This document shows positions 33,694-38,339 of a DNA stretch of 38,339 bases, in pieces. The notes below the pieces were generated by a model. It was not told the origin of the DNA. It was given only the letters and a program-made list of their open reading frames with translations, and searched no databases. Each line of letters opens with the position of its first letter. Position 1 is the first letter of the stretch. A program made the position numbers and the translations under genes. Source of the DNA: an uncultured Saprospirales bacterium (GTDB lineage Bacteria > Bacteroidota > Bacteroidia > Chitinophagales > Saprospiraceae). Location of the stretch: positions 1 through 38,339 of the forward strand of contig CALMIR010000057.1 in assembly GCA_937864265.1 (NCBI GenBank). Reading direction: 5' to 3'.

Positions 33694-35517
33694 ATGACAC
33701 AGACAATAAAACAAAATACAGCCTTTACGGCAAAGGATACTAAATCTACTTCTCCTTTCTTTAAAGGCTCTGTTGTTCATCCCAAGCTCACCATAAACGC
33801 CCCTAACGACCGCTACGAGCAGCAAGCCAACACCATGGCCGACCGCGTGATGCGTATGGAGGAAGAAGAGGAAATGATGCAGACCATGCCCCAAGATGGC
33901 AGCATCCAGCGCATGTGCGCCGATTGTGCCGAAGAAGAAGAAAGCCTGCAAACGATGCCCCTGATGCGCAGCAGCGCCAGCGAGGGCGGCTACGAAGCCT
34001 CCCCAGAATTGAGTGAGCAACTAAATCAGAGTAAAGGCGGTGGCGCTTCTCTACCGGAAGCTACCCAAGCCAGGATGAGCCGTTCATTTGGAACAGACTT
34101 TAGCGGCGTGAAGGTGCACACGGGCAGCCAGGCCGCCGCTATGAACCAAAGCATCCAAGCCAAAGCCTTTACGCATGGCTCTGATATTTATTTCAATGAA
34201 GGGCAGTACCAGCCGGGCAGCAGCAGCGGGGATCATTTGTTGGCCCATGAGTTGACCCATGTGGTGCAGCAGGGGGGTAATATCCAAGCAAAATCTAAAA
34301 ATCCCATTCAAAGGAGTTTATTGGGAGGGCTGCTCGGTGGCGGTATCGGGTTATTAGCAGGCGGTGGAATCGGAGCAGGCATTGGATATGCAATCGGAGG
34401 GGGTACAGGCGCACTAGTAGGCGGCATTATTGGAGGGGTAGCAGGCGCAGTGGGAGGAGGTTTTTTGGGGCATCATTTATCAGAGAGGCGAAAAGAAACA
34501 CAGAGTGAAGAATCGCAACAAGACCCTGTTGCTCAGAGGCTGGCACTGCTGTATCATTATCTGGACATCATCCAAAGCCAAAAAGCCCGCCAAACCAGAA
34601 CATCCTCCCTCAATCAACAACTTTTGGCTGAACGCACCCGTTTGGACGAAGAAAGTTCAGATCCTGCTGCTGCAATGGGTTTAAAAGAGCGAACAGAGGA
34701 AAGCCAAATAGAAACACTAAATCGACGACCTTTGAACATTGAGTTGACTGAATCCGCTATTAATTTCCACATCCGGTTTCATGTCCGATTTGAAGGTCGC
34801 AGATTAGAAGAGGTTGGGGCAGATTTCCAGACATTGCAAGAGAACTTTAGAAGAGGGGTTGAATTGGTATGGAATCAAGATTTGGACCCACTGATGCCCT
34901 TGGCTGGTAAGCAGTTTCGAATCATCCCTACTTTCACCCTGATTGATAATCAGACGCCAAGAAACCAAGATTTTTGGCTAATTACAGTTAGACCCGGCAA
35001 CACAGGCCCCATTACCCACGATGGCTCACCAGTAGGTGGTGGAGAAGGAGTAGGAAATTTCCCAACTTCTGCTACTGACCCTATGTTAGATAGCGGAGTA
35101 ATGAGTATTCCTCCTGCCCATATCAATCGCCCTGGAATATTGGGTCATGAATTACTGCATCTTTTTGGACTGCTTGACCGATACATGGCCTTAACTTTCC
35201 ACGATGCTGCCGGGCAACCGACAGGCTTAAGACTAGATCCCACCCGTTCCCCTTCTCCTGAACGTACGGATCCTCTAGGTGGCCAAGATGGAACCATCCT
35301 CCGAGAAGACCTCAATTTCATTTTCCATCACTTTGGGGTATATGAAATGGAGGCTCAACGCGAGGAACGAGAAGCAACGATCCAAGTTAACGGCATGGGT
35401 GAAGCACAGATTATTGCTGAAATTCATCGTTTAGAATCCGGTGAAAGATCAGAGTCGTTGATACGCCCGCGTGAAAATTTTAATGACAAAATCATCGAAT
35501 CGGCAAATGACCTTTAA
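33694..35517 (+). CDS. eCIS cargo: DUF4157 protein with glycine zipper and C-terminal metzincin-like protease
   Basis: I use the ATG at 33694 (607 aa); an upstream ATG in frame lies inside the previous gene. The N-terminus shows PFF (21-23), NDRYEQQANTMADRVM, an acidic run and IQRMCADC (71-78). DUF4157, a known marker of eCIS-associated toxins, spans about 80-195 with SFGTDFSGVKVHTGSQAAAMNQSIQAKAFTHGSDIYF and HELTH (185-189). A second IQR lies at 205-207. A Gly-zipper hydrophobic region covers 209-262. Residues 485-495 read HELLHLFGLLD, the HExxHxxGxxD metzincin (snapalysin-like) form. It probably acts as a delivered protease after pore or membrane interaction; that order is inference. Confidence 0.82.
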   Translation: MTQTIKQNTAFTAKDTKSTSPFFKGSVVHPKLTINAPNDRYEQQANTMADRVMRMEEEEEMMQTMPQDGSIQRMCADCAEEEESLQTMPLMRSSASEGGYEASPELSEQLNQSKGGGASLPEATQARMSRSFGTDFSGVKVHTGSQAAAMNQSIQAKAFTHGSDIYFNEGQYQPGSSSGDHLLAHELTHVVQQGGNIQAKSKNPIQRSLLGGLLGGGIGLLAGGGIGAGIGYAIGGGTGALVGGIIGGVAGAVGGGFLGHHLSERRKETQSEESQQDPVAQRLALLYHYLDIIQSQKARQTRTSSLNQQLLAERTRLDEESSDPAAAMGLKERTEESQIETLNRRPLNIELTESAINFHIRFHVRFEGRRLEEVGADFQTLQENFRRGVELVWNQDLDPLMPLAGKQFRIIPTFTLIDNQTPRNQDFWLITVRPGNTGPITHDGSPVGGGEGVGNFPTSATDPMLDSGVMSIPPAHINRPGILGHELLHLFGLLDRYMALTFHDAAGQPTGLRLDPTRSPSPERTDPLGGQDGTILREDLNFIFHHFGVYEMEAQREEREATIQVNGMGEAQIIAEIHRLESGERSESLIRPRENFNDKIIESANDL

Positions 35518-35523
35518 TATAAA

Positions 35524-36906
35524 ATGGCTATGAATAGGGTGAGTTTTCAACATACCACTACCCATCCTGCCCGGCATTCCAGGTTAGCTCCTTTTTTTCA
35601 GCCGGCGAACACCCCAGTCATTCAAGCCAGCTTCGACGACCCCAACCGCTATGCACAAGTCCATCAAAACCTGTTTGTTACAGCACCGGGCGGCCAAGCC
35701 AGGCAAACCTGGCAAGAACCTGCTTCTGCTGATTTAATCGTTCAGCAGTTCAAAACCAATTTCCCGCCCCAACCACAAATGCGTGTGCCAGTAAGAACTA
35801 CGGAAAACGATGCCGAGGCCGATGCCATAGCCATGGACGCTCGTATTCGGGCGACTTTCCCTGAAATCACAACGCCCGTTTCTGAGTCGCGCCTGCGAGA
35901 TGCCGTTCAAATCATGGACAGTTCCTTTTTCAGCGATGACGATTTTCGCCGTCAATGGCTGGCCAACCAAATGATGTTGTTTACCGATATTGAAAATTTC
36001 GATATTCAGGAAACAGATGCTCGCTTTCGCGCTGTCCAGGATCGGCTCTTCGCCGACCCAGATATAGGTGATGATATAGAAAATAAAATGCGCTTGCAAT
36101 CCGCATTTGCCCGGGGAGATACACCCGCCGATCGCGAAATTTTCTTGAATCGGGGCATCGCTCCTGGGCAACGGCAATTAACACTGATCCACGAAATAGT
36201 ACATTTCTACGCGCATCCCGATTATAGAGCTTGGATTGACGCTTGCACAGCACCGCGCGTTTATAATGAAGGCCTGACAGAGTTTTTGGCCCGACAAGTG
36301 ATGAATGCGACTGAATTGCGCGGACGGAGTAGTTATCGAGATCAATTGGATGCTGTCAATACCGATATTGTACCTTTTGTCCCTGTTAGTGACATCCGAA
36401 AAGCCTTTTTTCAAGGCGAAGTATGGCGCATGGAGCATCAATCAGAAGTTGCGCGTCGCGTTTTTGGTGCACAAATCGGGCTTGATCCAAGCGCAAACCG
36501 GGCTACAGAAGTTCAACAATCAGGAGTAGCCCAAGGTATCGCCCAGCAAGTTTCCAATACCCATTTCCGATTTATGAATTTAGCCGTAGGCGGCGACCAG
36601 CCCAAACCGGAGCATGTCGCGTTCTTCCAGCAAATCAAACAAAATCGTTTGGATGCCAATCCGCTTCTAAAAATTAAATTTATAGGCCACGCCAGTGGAA
36701 CAGGCCCGGCTTCTTTCAATTTGCAATTATCACAACGCCGGGCAACTGCCTTTTACAATATGGCCATCGCCGAAGGGCTGGATGCCTCGCGCCTGATTGA
36801 TCGAAATCCACCTGAACACCACGGTGAATCCCAGGCCACAACTGATAACGATTCCGTCATCGGCCGCGCTTTCAATCGCAGGGTGGAGATGATACTAAGT
36901 ACATAG
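35524..36906 (+). CDS. Probable eCIS cargo: gluzincin-like protease fused to an OmpA-like domain
   Basis: This 460-aa protein begins six bases after the DUF4157 gene. Near its N-terminus it has PFF (23-25) and PVIQA (31-35), as in its neighbours. The middle holds HEIVH (223-227) and, about 22-26 residues on, NEGLTE (Glu249/Glu253), the layout of a gluzincin zinc site. The C-terminus from about 380 (IKFIGHASGTGPASFNLQLSQRRATAFYNMAIAEGLDASRL...FNRRVEMIL) is an OmpA-like peptidoglycan-binding domain. An exported or injected protease that binds a bacterial cell wall would fit. No signal peptide is seen, so particle delivery is the likely route. The substrate is unknown. Confidence 0.75.
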   Translation: MAMNRVSFQHTTTHPARHSRLAPFFQPANTPVIQASFDDPNRYAQVHQNLFVTAPGGQARQTWQEPASADLIVQQFKTNFPPQPQMRVPVRTTENDAEADAIAMDARIRATFPEITTPVSESRLRDAVQIMDSSFFSDDDFRRQWLANQMMLFTDIENFDIQETDARFRAVQDRLFADPDIGDDIENKMRLQSAFARGDTPADREIFLNRGIAPGQRQLTLIHEIVHFYAHPDYRAWIDACTAPRVYNEGLTEFLARQVMNATELRGRSSYRDQLDAVNTDIVPFVPVSDIRKAFFQGEVWRMEHQSEVARRVFGAQIGLDPSANRATEVQQSGVAQGIAQQVSNTHFRFMNLAVGGDQPKPEHVAFFQQIKQNRLDANPLLKIKFIGHASGTGPASFNLQLSQRRATAFYNMAIAEGLDASRLIDRNPPEHHGESQATTDNDSVIGRAFNRRVEMILST

Positions 36907-36909
36907 CTT

Positions 36910-37746
36910 ATGAAAAAGAAGGTTTCCTATTCCAATCAACACCAATTATTTCCTGTTCCTTTCTTCCGGCCAGTCATCCAGCGGAATCCCGATGAAGAGC
37001 AGAACACAGGAACAACTCCAACCCAAACGGGTAGTTCGGCGACAGAATCGGAATCCAAAGATGCTGGCAACCCACCCTTTCGCCTGAAAACACCCGCCTT
37101 TGGAGAAAGCTGGCGAAAGCCCAGAAGCTTCAGTCTTTACACACCCCAACTTAGCCTTGATCCTGAAATTGAAGCACAAATGCGGACTTTTAGGATGTTG
37201 CACAGCAGCCTGTATTTTCCAAATCTATTGCAGGCTACCTCTCTGCTCAATACCCCTTCTCCTGCTGTCAAACCCAACCTGCTTTACATGCCCCCTGATT
37301 ACTATGCCAATCAGCCGTCTGCTTTCAATTTTAAACTTCCTCCTCCACCAGCCAATAAACCTTTGATTACTCCCGGAAAAGGCCCAGAAAAACCTCGAGA
37401 AGGCAAAATAGGCGATTTGGTAAAAGCGGTATTATCCATTCCCGCTGTGAAAACAGAAGTGGATAAACTAAAAGATCAGGCAGGCCAACAGGTACAAGAT
37501 CAATGGAGCAACTTGTCGCAAGGCGGAAAAGCTGCCGTCATCACCTCTGCCATCGTGCTGGGGGCGGGAGGTGCAGCCGGACTTAGCGTAATGCCCGATA
37601 CCCAAAGACGAACTTTACTGAAGCCCATCAGCGGGGTAGAAATTCCGATACCTTCTACCCCTCTTTCTGTGCAATACCAACAAGTTGGGCAAGCGGAACA
37701 AGTGATGCTGAAATTGGATGTAGCCAAGTTATTGCGCAAAAAGTAA
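36910..37746 (+). CDS. Probable eCIS cargo of unknown function
   Basis: I do not recognise this 278-aa protein. Its N-terminus has PFF (17-19) and PVIQR (21-25), the same pattern as the three upstream genes, followed by a Thr/Ser/Glu-rich linker. The middle is Pro-rich (LPPPPANKPLITPGKGPEKPREGK, with an aromatic-rich segment before it). Then comes a helical stretch (DKLKDQAGQQVQDQW), a hydrophobic Gly/Ala segment (about 207-229) and a beta-like C-terminus (GVEIPIPSTPLSVQYQQVGQAEQVMLKLDV). No catalytic motif is visible. It begins 3 bases after the previous stop and ends the operon. It may be a membrane-acting toxin, a chaperone or an immunity-like partner. Confidence 0.6.
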   Translation: MKKKVSYSNQHQLFPVPFFRPVIQRNPDEEQNTGTTPTQTGSSATESESKDAGNPPFRLKTPAFGESWRKPRSFSLYTPQLSLDPEIEAQMRTFRMLHSSLYFPNLLQATSLLNTPSPAVKPNLLYMPPDYYANQPSAFNFKLPPPPANKPLITPGKGPEKPREGKIGDLVKAVLSIPAVKTEVDKLKDQAGQQVQDQWSNLSQGGKAAVITSAIVLGAGGAAGLSVMPDTQRRTLLKPISGVEIPIPSTPLSVQYQQVGQAEQVMLKLDVAKLLRKK

Positions 37747-37767
37747 GCTGGCAATCAGGAAGATTCA

Positions 37768-37889
37768 AGTGAGCGGGTCACTTCGAGTGCCCCGCTCACT
37801 ATAAGTAAGATTCAAGTGAGCGGGTGACTCGAAGTCATATCTTGGAAAGGCTTTATAGTTAGCAGGTGACTTGAAGTCACCCGCTAACT
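37768..37889. repeat. Cluster of three related palindromic repeats after the cargo genes
   Basis: Copy one (37768-37800) is a 33-bp hairpin: a perfect 10-bp outer stem AGTGAGCGGG/CCCGCTCACT and an inner CACT/AGTG stem. Copy two (37807-37843) shares AAGATTCAAGTGAGCGGGT and has GACT/AGTC arms. Copy three (37857-37889) is a near-perfect palindrome AGTTAGC...GCTAACT with GGTGACT/AGTCACC inside. They lie between convergent genes and may act as terminators for both. The same pair order recurs at 38269-38339. Confidence 0.8.
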
Positions 37890-38198
37890 TTCGAGGTTCA
37901 ATTTTTTAATAAAAGCCTGCGCGTCCTCCCAGGAAACGTTTTCCACCGGGCGGCGCTCGCCCTTGTAAACCGAAGGATTGTTGCCCATGACCGCCGGCCA
38001 AAGGCGCTGAGTCACGGGGTACTTACCGAAGTAAAAAGCAGGAACTTTGACCCGGTGGGTAGGGCGGCAGGCATCCCCAAGGTCCCCCACTTCGTCGCCC
38101 ATTTGAAACGTGCCGCCTTCGACAAAAACGAGGTCGAGGTCGGGCAGCATTCGCTTTAACAATTCGAGGGAAGGGTTGGCGTCGTTTTGTTGCTTCAT
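37884..38198 (-). pseudogene. Truncated formylglycine-generating-enzyme (SUMF1)-like gene
   Basis: These 104 residues match the start of an FGE-sulfatase/SUMF1-like domain: FVEGGTFQMGDEVGDLG, HRVKVPAFYFGKYPVTQRLWPAVMGNNPS, RRPVENVSWEDAQAFIKKLN. The domain is usually about 220-260 aa, so roughly the last 140 residues, including the catalytic Cys-containing part, are missing. The reading frame breaks where palindromic copy three begins: its right arm supplies the final codons and the stop. No continuation is seen between 37746 and 37884. It looks like a remnant truncated by repeat insertion or deletion. The start at 38198 is the first in-frame ATG. Confidence 0.75.
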
Positions 38199-38268
38199 AT
38201 AGCAGGTTTTGTAGGATGAGCAAAGACAGGGAAAAAATCAGCATTTGAAACTTCAGCGCAGGTCGGCA

Positions 38269-38339
38269 AGTGAGCGGGTCACTTCGAGTGCCCCGCTCAC
38301 TATACGCTAAGATTCAAGTGAGCGGGTAAATCGAAGTCA
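38269..38339. repeat. Second cluster of the same palindromic repeats at the window edge
   Basis: Positions 38269-38301 are identical to the hairpin at 37768-37800. From 38309 to the end the sequence matches the start of the second copy (AAGATTCAAGTGAGCGGGT, then AAATCGAAGTCA). The cluster continues past the window. With the first cluster it brackets the truncated SUMF1-like gene. Confidence 0.85.

Noticed and set aside
37768-38339. CRISPR array from the downstream palindromes
   Set aside because: Copies differ in sequence and spacing, and intervening DNA is a truncated gene and short fixed spacers.

Overview
The window looks like a chromosomal segment from a Bacteroidota bacterium, most plausibly a Saprospiria/Haliscomenobacter-like lineage. 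The assignment rests on lipoproteins with short Bacteroidota-type signal peptides, a PepSY-like periplasmic protein beside a two-component system, few Shine-Dalgarno sequences, TAnnTTTG-type promoter candidates, and the protein families of a Bacteroidota-type contractile injection system. Family and genus are inferred from recall, not from a search.

Positions 1-10034 are ordinary genome. They hold a hairpin-rich repeat region, a DUF3303-like protein, a small lipoprotein with duplicated Cys motifs, a GNAT acetyltransferase, a cupin followed by an AraC-type regulator, and a response regulator/histidine kinase pair with a PepSY-like lipoprotein. After these come a MoxR-type AAA ATPase, a YrdC/Sua5-family protein, the bifunctional histidine enzyme HisIE and an MBL-fold hydrolase.

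Positions 10390-37746 form one long plus-strand locus encoding an extracellular contractile injection system (eCIS, a phage-tail-like particle of the Afp/PVC/AlgoCIS/MAC kind). A LuxR-type regulator with a degenerate receiver comes first. The structural genes follow in order: DUF4255 cap/terminator protein (Pvc16-like), an unrecognised 258-aa protein, sheath, tube, second tube/initiator, DUF5908 (Pvc6-like), LysM baseplate protein, VgrG-like spike, PAAR tip, gp25-like wedge, a giant Pvc11-like baseplate protein with inserted beta-sandwich repeats, a Pvc12-like baseplate protein, a 1027-aa-class protein with two similar beta-sandwich repeats, and the tape measure protein. No classical eCIS AAA+ ATPase (Pvc15-like) and no separate classical tail-fibre gene are seen.

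Directly downstream are four probable cargo genes. Three carry HEXXH zinc-metalloprotease motifs in different contexts: an orphan HEGTH; DUF4157 plus a glycine zipper plus a metzincin-like HExxHxxGxxD; and a gluzincin-like motif plus an OmpA-like C-terminus. The fourth is unrecognised. All four have an FF pair at residues 18-25, and three have IQR or IQA close after it, suggesting a common loading or processing signal. The window ends in a family of palindromic repeats that flank, and seem to truncate, a formylglycine-generating-enzyme (SUMF1)-like gene.
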